A stretch of DNA of 17,778 bases, from positions 1-17,778 of the forward strand of contig JAEWZG010000079.1 of assembly GCA_023395435.1 (NCBI GenBank), read 5' to 3'. This DNA comes from Bacillota bacterium (GTDB taxonomy: Bacteria; Bacillota; Clostridia; Oscillospirales; Ruminococcaceae). Numbering within the stretch: the stretch's first letter is position 1; each line of letters opens with the position of its first letter. Both the position numbers and the translations under genes were made by a program. This document shows, in pieces, positions 1-6,050 of the stretch. The notes under the pieces were generated by a model. That model made no database searches and was not told the origin of the DNA. It was given only the letters and a program-made list of their open reading frames with translations.

Positions 1-2
1 TT

Positions 3-21
3 CACATTATCCAGCCTCCTT
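3..21 (-). promoter_or_regulatory. Ribosome binding site and probable GTG start of a gene leaving the left edge
   Basis: On the minus strand a perfect AAGGAGG (positions 21-15) is followed nine bases later by GTG (5-3) and then AA, the first two bases of the next codon. The nearer ATG (7-5) is followed at once by TGA and cannot be the start. A new gene therefore probably begins at position 5 and runs off the window. Coming after a sugar-binding lipoprotein gene it is most likely a MalF-type permease, but no protein sequence is visible to test this. Confidence 0.6.
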
Positions 22-51
22 AACATTTATTTTAAATGTTATTAGTTATAA

Positions 52-80
52 ACAGCTTGAAGCCTGGGGCTTCAAGCTGT
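52..80 (-). terminator. 13-bp hairpin after the binding-protein gene
   Basis: A perfect 13-bp inverted repeat (ACAGCTTGAAGCC at 52-64, its complement at 68-80) encloses a 3-base loop. On the transcribed strand the bases after it (TTTATAACTAAT) are a poor U-tract, so it is unlikely to be a complete terminator. Similar hairpins between binding-protein and permease genes, as in E. coli mal operons, protect the upstream mRNA and give partial termination, so more binding protein than permease is made. That role is inferred here. Confidence 0.7.
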
Positions 81-103
81 CATAAATATTAATAATAACT
101 AAG

Positions 104-1312
104 TTATTTTGTTATCTGAGCAACCATTGCATCAAGCTGCTGTTTAATTGTCTTTGAATAATCCTTTGCTTCCATTGCTGTACCAAATGCTTCAGCTGGA
201 GCCCAGTAGTTTCCGCTAACATTGTTCTGTGAATAAGCATACTTACTCTGTTCTGCAAGAGCTGAAAGTGCAATGTCAGCCTTTACAGCATCTGAAGAAG
301 CTGCTTTAATGTTTGAAGGACCAAGTCCTCTCTTTTCAAATCTTTCTACCTGAGCTTTTTCACTTGTGATAAATTCAGCAAGAGCCATTGCATCAGCAGG
401 AGCCTTTGTTTCAGCATTAACACCTACAACCTTACAACCAGCAAAGCTGCTCATCTGGACATCCTTGTCACCGAGTTTGAATGTTGGAAGCTTTGTTGCT
501 GCATAGTTGTCACCAAGTATAGTCTTGATGTCTTTTGCATTCCAAGCACCTGTAACAGCAGCAACGATTTTCTTACCGAAACCGCCCTTGATAACATCGT
601 CGTCACCTGTCATAAAGCCATTAGAAGCTGTAATCTTCTTAATTGCTTCACCAGCAAGAACGCCGTTTTCATTGTTGAAGTCACAAATTTGCTTACCGTC
701 TTTTGTAAGTTCAAGCTTTCCGCCTGCACCAAGGAAGAATGATGCAATATACCAACCGTTTGATATATCCATTACAACCTTCTTATCCTTTGAAGACGCT
801 ACTTCAAGCATCTTTTCGAATGACTTAGCATCATCAGCTGATATAACGCTCTTATCGTAGTATAGGAAATATCCATTGTCAGCTGTCATTGGGTAGCCAT
901 AAAGTACCCCATCCTTTGAAGCCGCATCGATTGATGAAGGTGCATTTGCACTAACGATTTCATCTTTGTTCTTTGTGATTTCGTAAAGTGCACCAGCTTT
1001 AACAAGATCATTCAATTGATCATTAGCAAAAGCAAATACGTCTGCTGCTGCCGCAGTATCTTCAAGAACCTTTGTCTTTGCATCAGCTTCACTTACTACA
1101 CCAAGTTCAATTGTGTACTCTTTGTTAGGATTTGCTTTTTTGAAATCCTCAACAAGTTTGCCAAGAAGTTCTTGCTCTTCTTGAGCTCCCCAAACCTTCA
1201 AGGTAACTTTTTTCTTTTCACCAGTTGCCTTGCTGCTATCATCTCCAGAACCACATGCTACTAATGAAGCACACATAAGTACTGAAAGACATAGGGCTAA
1301 AAATTTCTTCAT
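104..1312 (-). CDS. Sugar ABC transporter substrate-binding lipoprotein (MalE-like)
   Basis: Extracytoplasmic binding protein for carbohydrate uptake, 402 residues, the usual size for family 1 solute-binding proteins. Residues 1-20 form a lipoprotein signal: MKK, a hydrophobic core and a lipobox LVAC with the lipidated Cys at residue 20, followed by a Gly/Ser/Asp-rich linker. The mature part has typical family features: LKVWGAQEE near residue 38, ADVFAFANDQL at 90-100, YGYPMTADNGYFLYYDK at 138-154, and GAWNAKDIK at 255-263, which resembles the GPW region of maltose/maltodextrin-binding proteins. The start is supported by AAGGAG nine bases upstream. It lies 57 bp behind a LacI-family repressor gene and ahead of a probable permease. 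The ligand cannot be named from sequence; a malto-oligosaccharide or related glycan product is a guess. Confidence 0.9.
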   Translation of the reverse strand: MKKFLALCLSVLMCASLVACGSGDDSSKATGEKKKVTLKVWGAQEEQELLGKLVEDFKKANPNKEYTIELGVVSEADAKTKVLEDTAAAADVFAFANDQLNDLVKAGALYEITKNKDEIVSANAPSSIDAASKDGVLYGYPMTADNGYFLYYDKSVISADDAKSFEKMLEVASSKDKKVVMDISNGWYIASFFLGAGGKLELTKDGKQICDFNNENGVLAGEAIKKITASNGFMTGDDDVIKGGFGKKIVAAVTGAWNAKDIKTILGDNYAATKLPTFKLGDKDVQMSSFAGCKVVGVNAETKAPADAMALAEFITSEKAQVERFEKRGLGPSNIKAASSDAVKADIALSALAEQSKYAYSQNNVSGNYWAPAEAFGTAMEAKDYSKTIKQQLDAMVAQITK

Positions 1313-1339
1313 AAAAATTCTCCTTAGAATATATTTATT

Positions 1340-1367
1340 ATCATATCAACTGATATGCATAATACAA
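1340..1367 (-). promoter_or_regulatory. Possible secondary promoter with embedded palindrome upstream of the binding-protein gene
   Basis: Between the repressor stop and the binding-protein start, the minus strand reads TTGTAT (1367-1362), a 16-bp spacer, then TATGAT (1345-1340, 5 of 6 matches to the -10 consensus). The -35 match is weak (3 of 6). A 16-bp inverted repeat, CATATCA-AC-TGATATG (1342-1357), fills the spacer and overlaps the -10. This is a position where an operator would act, but its sequence is unlike the CGTTACCGGTAACG palindrome in front of the repressor gene. Confidence 0.35.
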
Positions 1368-1369
1368 AA

Positions 1370-2380
1370 TTAAATCTCTCTTACTGAGCCACCTTCTAAA
1401 AGGAAAGCGTTTAATATTATATGTTTTCCCTGTTTGCCTTCTGCTATACTATCAATAATAAGCTGAATGCTTTTTTGTGCTAATTTATCTTCAGGCTGTT
1501 TTATTGTTGTAATTGTTGGATTATAATATCTTCCTAGCTCAATTCCGTCAAATCCAAGAAGCGAAATATCCTCAGGAATTCTATAACCACAATCTGTTAT
1601 AGCTTTTGCAGCTCCAATAGCCATTATGTCTGACATCGCAAAAATTGCAGTTACATTTTTTAATATTTCTTTTTTCTTCATGACACCCTCATATGCAGAT
1701 TCTAAAAGAAAGCTCGAATTTATAAAATAATCATTTGAAAACTCAAGGGAATTATCTTTTATGCCCTCAAGAACACCTTTGAATCGCAATCCGATGCTAT
1801 CCATTTTATCTGGCTTTGAGCTTATTACTGCTATTTTTTTATGTCCCTTTGAAGCAAGATAGTCAATTGCTAACTTTCCTGCTTTGACATCATCTATGGC
1901 AACACTTGAAACAAGCTTTAAATCTATATCACTTGCATCAACTGTTGAATATATACACGGAATCTTTAAGCTTTTTATTTCACCATAATTATCGCATGCA
2001 TTACCACCAAGAAAAACAATTCCCTCAATTTTCTTTTCTTTCAAGAGTTGCTTTGCAATTACAAACTCATTTTCTTTTTCATCAATATACTCAAAAATAA
2101 AATGGAATTCTGCTTTTTTTATATAACTATACATCTTTTCAATAATACTATTTAAAAATGCACTTTTTTTACCTCTAACAACAACGGCGATGGTTTTTGT
2201 CGTTCTCTGTTTTAAAATTCTTGCATTGTTATTCTGTGAATAATTGTATTGTTTTATTATTTCAAGAACTTTTAATTTAGTTTCTAATTTAACATCAGGT
2301 TTATCATTTAGGACGCGTGAAACAGTGCTAACACCAACGCCAGCAATTTTAGCAATATCTTTTATAGTATATATCTTCAA
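1370..2380 (-). CDS. LacI/GalR-family transcriptional repressor
   Basis: DNA-binding repressor controlled by a small ligand, 336 residues, a normal length. The N-terminal helix-turn-helix is clear (TIKDIAKIAGVGVSTVSRVLN, about residues 5-25), followed by the hinge region NNNARILK and a periplasmic-binding-protein-like sensor domain ending in the usual FDGIELGRYYNPTITTIKQP segment. The start codon is TTG (2380-2378): no in-frame ATG lies near the HTH and translation must begin here to include it. A weak ribosome binding site (AAGGCGGG) precedes it. Promoter and palindromic operator lie directly upstream, so autoregulation is likely. The next gene encodes a sugar-binding lipoprotein, which suggests local control of sugar uptake. 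The effector is unknown. Confidence 0.93.
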   Translation of the reverse strand: MKIYTIKDIAKIAGVGVSTVSRVLNDKPDVKLETKLKVLEIIKQYNYSQNNNARILKQRTTKTIAVVVRGKKSAFLNSIIEKMYSYIKKAEFHFIFEYIDEKENEFVIAKQLLKEKKIEGIVFLGGNACDNYGEIKSLKIPCIYSTVDASDIDLKLVSSVAIDDVKAGKLAIDYLASKGHKKIAVISSKPDKMDSIGLRFKGVLEGIKDNSLEFSNDYFINSSFLLESAYEGVMKKKEILKNVTAIFAMSDIMAIGAAKAITDCGYRIPEDISLLGFDGIELGRYYNPTITTIKQPEDKLAQKSIQLIIDSIAEGKQGKHIILNAFLLEGGSVREI

Positions 2381-2397
2381 AATTATCCCGCCTTATA

Positions 2398-2417
2398 AAA
2401 CGTTACCGGTAACGTTT
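2398..2417. promoter_or_regulatory. Perfect 20-bp palindromic operator for the LacI-family repressor
   Basis: AAACGTTACCGGTAACGTTT is identical to its own reverse complement. It lies between the predicted transcription start (about 2427) and the ribosome binding site of the repressor gene. A central CpG within a TTACCGGTAA-type palindrome is typical of LacI/GalR-family operators. Binding here would block transcription of the repressor gene and the transporter genes behind it. That it is the site of the adjacent repressor is inferred from position and symmetry. Confidence 0.85.
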
Positions 2418-2433
2418 CCGAAGTCATAATGAT

Positions 2434-2462
2434 AGTTTACAGTATTCCATTTATTTTGTCAA
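2434..2462 (-). promoter_or_regulatory. Sigma-70-type promoter of the repressor/sugar-transport operon
   Basis: On the minus strand there is a perfect -35, TTGACA (2462-2457), a 17-bp spacer, and -10 TAAACT (2439-2434, 4 of 6 matches). The predicted start near 2427 places the 20-bp palindrome at about +10 to +30, so a bound repressor would act as a roadblock rather than by covering the core promoter. Confidence 0.6.
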
Positions 2463-2484
2463 TGTTTTTGTGCATAAATTATCC

Positions 2485-2563
2485 AAAAAATAAGCATTTT
2501 TTAAATATTTGTATATTATAATAAAAATATTGTTATATTTCCATTTAAAAACGCTTATTTTTT
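2485..2563. repeat. Long AT-rich inverted repeat in the spacer between repressor and DUF6512-like gene
   Basis: Arms at 2485-2506 and 2543-2563 are reverse complements except for one mismatch/one-base gap; the outer 11 bp (AAAAAATAAGC) are perfect. A 36-bp, nearly pure A/T loop separates them. Read leftwards, the structure ends in GCTTATTTTTT, so it could be the terminator of the upstream gene cluster, since no other hairpin follows that cluster. It could also be a cruciform or protein-binding site. The rest of 2463-2697 shows no gene, only AT-rich sequence. Confidence 0.55.
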
Positions 2564-2697
2564 GTCAAAAATCAATAAAATAATAATAAAATATAAAGAT
2601 ATTTTCAATATATAATTACTTTTTTATTCGTATTAAATTAAACTCATAAGTTTTATTATTATTGTTTGTTAGAATTTATTATTTGTCACATTAAGTT

Positions 2698-3243
2698 TTA
2701 TATACCATACTTTTTTGATAATGAGTCATAAAACAAAGGAATTTCAGGTGTAAAAAATGTAAAAACAGCAAAAACAACTATAACCGAAAGTATTAAAATC
2801 TTCCCAAGCCATGACGGAACTCCTTTTGAATGTTTATAAAAATGTAATCCAAGAAGCTGCCCGAATATAATACTAAGTAATGTATCAAGAATATCAAGGG
2901 CAAGACTTTCTATTCCAAACGCCTGTGTGTACACATAGAAAAATGACAGCATAAATAGCATTGATGACAATAAAGAAACAAGACAACCTGTTATCCATCT
3001 TCTTTTATTGATTGCAAGTTTTTGCCCATCAATTCTGTATATAACTATCCACCACAGAATTATTGGAAGAATCAATAGCTTTAGATGCTCCCACACACTT
3101 TCATTTACTGGGAAGAAAAGACCTAATAGCTTATTATTACCAGACCAGTCATAAACAAAATGAAGTAGCGATGCTAGAATAAATATTGCTATTATTCCAA
3201 GCCAGAATTTAATACCCTTATTTACTTTTGTTTTTTCACTCAT
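2698..3243 (-). CDS. DUF6512-like integral membrane protein, function unknown
   Basis: Small polytopic membrane protein of 181 residues with about five hydrophobic segments (around residues 10-32, 55-73, 82-105, 113-135 and 145-166). The conserved-looking stretch LHFVYDWSGNNKLLGLFFPVNESVWEHLKL between segments 1 and 2 matches my recollection of the DUF6512 family in Firmicutes; no function is established. I chose the ATG at 3243: it has AGGTGA at proper distance. The longer reading from a TTG at 3261 would translate the ribosome binding site itself. The gene follows the PHP gene by about 40 bp, across a hairpin that contains this ribosome binding site. Confidence 0.75.
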   Translation of the reverse strand: MSEKTKVNKGIKFWLGIIAIFILASLLHFVYDWSGNNKLLGLFFPVNESVWEHLKLLILPIILWWIVIYRIDGQKLAINKRRWITGCLVSLLSSMLFMLSFFYVYTQAFGIESLALDILDTLLSIIFGQLLGLHFYKHSKGVPSWLGKILILSVIVVFAVFTFFTPEIPLFYDSLSKKYGI

Positions 3244-3246
3244 AAA

Positions 3247-3281
3247 AATCACCTCACACAATAAATATGTGTGAGGTGATT
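3247..3281 (-). terminator. 14-bp hairpin combining a terminator-like structure with a ribosome binding site
   Basis: A perfect 14-bp inverted repeat (arms 3247-3260 and 3268-3281, 7-base loop) begins four bases after the PHP gene's stop codon. On the transcribed strand the second arm ends GTGAGGTGATT and runs into TTT, so it resembles a weak intrinsic terminator. The same arm holds the AGGTGA that serves the next gene's ATG at 3243. Read-through transcripts would have that site buried in the stem. Confidence 0.65.
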
Positions 3282-3284
3282 AAT

Positions 3285-4106
3285 TTATTTATAAGTCAAA
3301 ATTCTTTTTAAATTATAATTGTCTGTTGTGCAATACCCTATTGGGTGAGGGCTTTTTGAATATTGGCCATGAAAATCCGAACCGCCTGTTATAATTAAGT
3401 CATATTTCTGTGCAAGCTCAGACAGCATAGCTCTTGTTTTTCCACTGTTTCGTGGATGATTAATTTCAACGCCTTTTATAAGCTTTTTTTCAGCAAGCTC
3501 TCGCGCAAGTTCAAGCGAATCATATTCCTCCGGATGAGCAAGAACTGGGATCCCACCGCAATCTCTGATTATTCTGACCGTTTCCCTTACATCACTGTAT
3601 TCGGTATTTACATAACAATTACCCTTTGATGACATGAGCTGAAACATCAATTCACCACAGATTACATTTGTATATCCCTTATCAGCAAGTGCCTGCATTA
3701 TATGACATTCATAAATTGATTGACTTTCGCCAACAAATCTTAATACATCTTCAACTTCAATATCATATAGCTTTCTAACATTTTCGATTATCTGAAGTTT
3801 CTGCTTTCTGCGGCTTTCAAGAGTTTTATCAAGTGCCTTTTGCAAGGTACTAATATCCTTGGGCACATAGCAAAGCATATGTACCGAGCGTCCTCTCTCC
3901 TTATCAAGACAGGAGCATTCAACACCTGCAATTATGCTTACATTATATCTCTTGCCGTATTCCTTCGCTGATTCAACGCCCTTGAAAGTATCATGGTCTG
4001 TGAGTGAAATATATTCAAGACCTGCCCTTTTAGCATATCTTACTATGCCTTCAATATTTGTTGAACCGTCAGAAAATCGACTGTGACAATGCAAATCAGC
4101 AATCAT
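3285..4106 (-). CDS. PHP-domain metal-dependent phosphoesterase (TrpH/RNase AM-like)
   Basis: Polymerase-and-histidinol-phosphatase superfamily hydrolase, 273 residues, cytoplasmic. The metal-binding motifs are visible: HCH (residues 6-8) with D13, TDHD (36-39), E63 in GVEC, H76 in the SVHML segment, AHPEEYDS in the middle and GSDFHG near the C-terminus. The pattern fits the YciV/TrpH group; characterised relatives remove the 3'-phosphate from 3',5'-bisphosphonucleotides or degrade short RNAs from the 5' end. The exact substrate here is not known. AAGGAG precedes the start, and the gene follows nudC by 11 bp, so the two are almost certainly cotranscribed. Confidence 0.87.
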   Translation of the reverse strand: MIADLHCHSRFSDGSTNIEGIVRYAKRAGLEYISLTDHDTFKGVESAKEYGKRYNVSIIAGVECSCLDKERGRSVHMLCYVPKDISTLQKALDKTLESRRKQKLQIIENVRKLYDIEVEDVLRFVGESQSIYECHIMQALADKGYTNVICGELMFQLMSSKGNCYVNTEYSDVRETVRIIRDCGGIPVLAHPEEYDSLELARELAEKKLIKGVEINHPRNSGKTRAMLSELAQKYDLIITGGSDFHGQYSKSPHPIGYCTTDNYNLKRILTYK

Positions 4107-4117
4107 TGCGTTCTCCT

Positions 4118-4939
4118 TTATTTATTATCCTTAAACATACATATCATGTCATTTGTTAGGCTCATATTATTGTATTTTACATCAATATCCTCACGTTTTA
4201 CCCAGCATGCCTCTGATAATTCATTCTCATCAAGTGTAATTGCCGGATCACCATCCAGCTCCGCAAAAAGTCCGATAAGGAATGTTCCAGTAATCCCCCA
4301 AGGCTGAGTTTTATAGTATCTTATATTTTTTATTTTAAGACCTACTTCTTCCATTACCTCACGCCTTGCAGTATCCTCGGCTCCTTCACCGACCTCAACA
4401 AACCCAGCTACCAAAGCATAATTTGTATACTCACGTCCATTGTATTTTGTCATAAGGAGCTTATCTCCGTCAGATACGCTTACAATAACTGCCGGTGAGA
4501 TTTTTGGATAAACCATGTTTCCACAATTACCGCACACAAGGACTCTATCCTTATCATCGTGAGAAAGAGTATTCCCGCATCGCCCACAGAACTGATTATC
4601 CCTGTACCATCCATAAAGATGATACCCACAAAATCCCGCAAAAGCAAGATGCTTTGGTGTAGCAGTCCTTAATTTATTTATATTATTGTATTTATCTTCA
4701 AAACCCTGTAGTTTTCCTTTTAACATTGCAAGATAGTATTCGTCTTCCCCCACTGAGAAAAGATATATAAAATCACAATTGCAATTCTGTATTTCCTTAT
4801 ACCTTAAAAAAGATATTTTATTTCCCTCAATATCACAAATAATTTCATTATTATTATAAAATAAAATAACGCTTTCTTCTTTTGGCTTCTTTGAATAATA
4901 CTCGATGTGATATTTTATGTTATCTAAATTATGAATCAT
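4118..4939 (-). CDS. nudC: NAD(H) pyrophosphatase, NudC-type Nudix hydrolase
   Basis: Hydrolyses NADH/NAD to NMN(H) and AMP; NudC enzymes also remove NAD caps from RNA. The 273 residues have the NudC layout: divergent N-terminal domain, a four-Cys zinc ribbon (C118, C121, C136, C139), then a complete Nudix box from G179 to L201 (G-x5-E-x7-RE-x2-EE-x-G). The NudC signature usually written SQPWPFPxS appears at 211-219 as TQPWGITGT: QPW is kept but the following Pro-Phe-Pro is lost, so specificity may differ. AGGAG precedes the ATG. It starts a cluster with the PHP gene, just downstream of nadA, the first committed enzyme of NAD synthesis. Confidence 0.88.
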   Translation of the reverse strand: MIHNLDNIKYHIEYYSKKPKEESVILFYNNNEIICDIEGNKISFLRYKEIQNCNCDFIYLFSVGEDEYYLAMLKGKLQGFEDKYNNINKLRTATPKHLAFAGFCGYHLYGWYRDNQFCGRCGNTLSHDDKDRVLVCGNCGNMVYPKISPAVIVSVSDGDKLLMTKYNGREYTNYALVAGFVEVGEGAEDTARREVMEEVGLKIKNIRYYKTQPWGITGTFLIGLFAELDGDPAITLDENELSEACWVKREDIDVKYNNMSLTNDMICMFKDNK

Positions 4940-4962
4940 AGTAACTCTCCTATTTTTTTATA

Positions 4963-4991
4963 ATTATACATCAAATAACAAAGAAAAACAA
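4963..4991 (-). promoter_or_regulatory. Promoter for nudC overlapping the nadA terminator
   Basis: The minus strand shows TTGTTT (4991-4986), a 17-bp spacer and a perfect TATAAT (4968-4963), with a predicted start near 4956 and a leader of about 17 nt before nudC. The -35 (3 of 6 matches) lies inside the nadA terminator hairpin, so little space is left between the two transcription units. Confidence 0.5.
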
Positions 4992-5014
4992 TTTCTCATG
5001 AAATTGTTTTTCTT
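4981..5014 (-). terminator. Intrinsic terminator of nadA
   Basis: A perfect 15-bp inverted repeat with a 4-base loop (arms 4981-4995 and 5000-5014) lies 56 bp after the nadA stop. On the transcribed strand the second arm ends in GTTTTTCTT and is followed by TGTTATTT, giving a U-rich tail. The stem is A/T-rich but long. Confidence 0.72.
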
Positions 5015-5070
5015 CTATATTTATTATTCTACGGCAATTAAACTAGCAAGTTTATAATTCAAACCTCTTT

Positions 5071-5982
5071 CTATCCAAGTTCAATCATTTTATCAATACA
5101 TTTTTTTGCTGAAATTATAGTCTGGTCATCTAGTTCAATAATTTCCCCACCGTTTCCATTTACGCAATTTAAAACATCAATAAGAGAGGTCGATTTCATA
5201 TTAGGGCAGATAAGCTTTTTTGAAAGAAAATAGAATTTTTTATCAGGGCATAAATATTGCAGATGCTCAGCTATGCTGATTTCTGTTCCTATTATGAATT
5301 CTTTTTTATCCGATTTTTGTGCATACTCCATTATTGCTGATGTTGAGCCAACGAAATCAGCCTTTTTCACTACATCAGGAATACACTCGGGGTGTACAAG
5401 CAATAAAGCCTCTGGATATAATGCTTTTGCTTTCGCAACATCATTGACGTTCACACAGGCATGTATTGGGCATCCCCCCTGCAAAAGCTTTATATTCTTG
5501 TCTGGCAACTGTTCAGCGACATAAGCACCAAGATTACAGTCAGGAATAAATAAAATATTGTTATTTTCAATTTTATCGACTATCTTTACTGCTGATGAAG
5601 AAGTAACACATACATCACAAATAGTTTTAAGTTCAGCAGTTGTGTTGATATATGCAACAACAGTATACTCGGGATTTTTCTGCTTCACAGCCTCAATAAG
5701 TTCCTTATCCATCTGTTCAGCCATAGGGCAACCAGCAATAGGATTTGCAAGGTAAACTGTTTTTTCTGGAGATAAAATCTTCACAGTTTCCGCCATAAAA
5801 CGAACCCCGCACATAATAACTGTTTTCTGTGGTGCTTTTTTTGCCATAACACTTAGCTGAAATGAATCCCCTACAAAATCAGCAACTTCAACAATTTCTC
5901 TTGACTGATAGCTGTGTGCAAGAATACAGATGTCTTTTTCCTTTTTAAGTTCAATTATCTTATCCTGTATATCTCTTATCAT
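5071..5982 (-). CDS. nadA: Quinolinate synthase
   Basis: Condenses iminoaspartate with dihydroxyacetone phosphate to quinolinate in de novo NAD synthesis; an oxygen-sensitive [4Fe-4S] enzyme. The 303 residues match the short form. The three expected cluster ligands are visible: C85 in AGCPMAE, C171 in GGCPIHACVN and C259 in LICPNMK. Other family blocks are AHSYQ (22-26), ADFVGDS (34-40), MCGVRFMAETVK, CDVCVTSSSAV and HPEC. AGGAG precedes the ATG. nadA usually sits with nadB and nadC in Clostridia; here neither is adjacent. Only about 25 bp separate its start from the metY terminator, so its promoter must overlap that hairpin, lie inside metY, or be replaced by read-through. Confidence 0.95.
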   Translation of the reverse strand: MIRDIQDKIIELKKEKDICILAHSYQSREIVEVADFVGDSFQLSVMAKKAPQKTVIMCGVRFMAETVKILSPEKTVYLANPIAGCPMAEQMDKELIEAVKQKNPEYTVVAYINTTAELKTICDVCVTSSSAVKIVDKIENNNILFIPDCNLGAYVAEQLPDKNIKLLQGGCPIHACVNVNDVAKAKALYPEALLLVHPECIPDVVKKADFVGSTSAIMEYAQKSDKKEFIIGTEISIAEHLQYLCPDKKFYFLSKKLICPNMKSTSLIDVLNCVNGNGGEIIELDDQTIISAKKCIDKMIELG

Positions 5983-6007
5983 AATATTTCTCCTAACTAA
6001 ATTGTAT

Positions 6008-6045
6008 AAAAATTCTCCCCAACTGATAAATCGGGGAGAATTTTT
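6008..6045 (-). terminator. Intrinsic terminator of metY
   Basis: A perfect 13-bp inverted repeat (arms 6008-6020 and 6033-6045) with a GGGG/CCCC core and a 12-base loop begins six bases after the metY stop. On the transcribed strand the second arm is GGGGAGAATTTTT followed by ATAC, giving a short U-tract. This is the most GC-rich hairpin in the left half of the window. Confidence 0.85.
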
Positions 6046-6050
6046 TGCAA

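Noticed and set aside
3244..3261. Six-residue N-terminal extension (MCEVIF) of the DUF6512-like protein from a TTG
   Set aside because: Those codons are the ribosome binding site region GAGGTGATTTTT in front of a good ATG at 3243.
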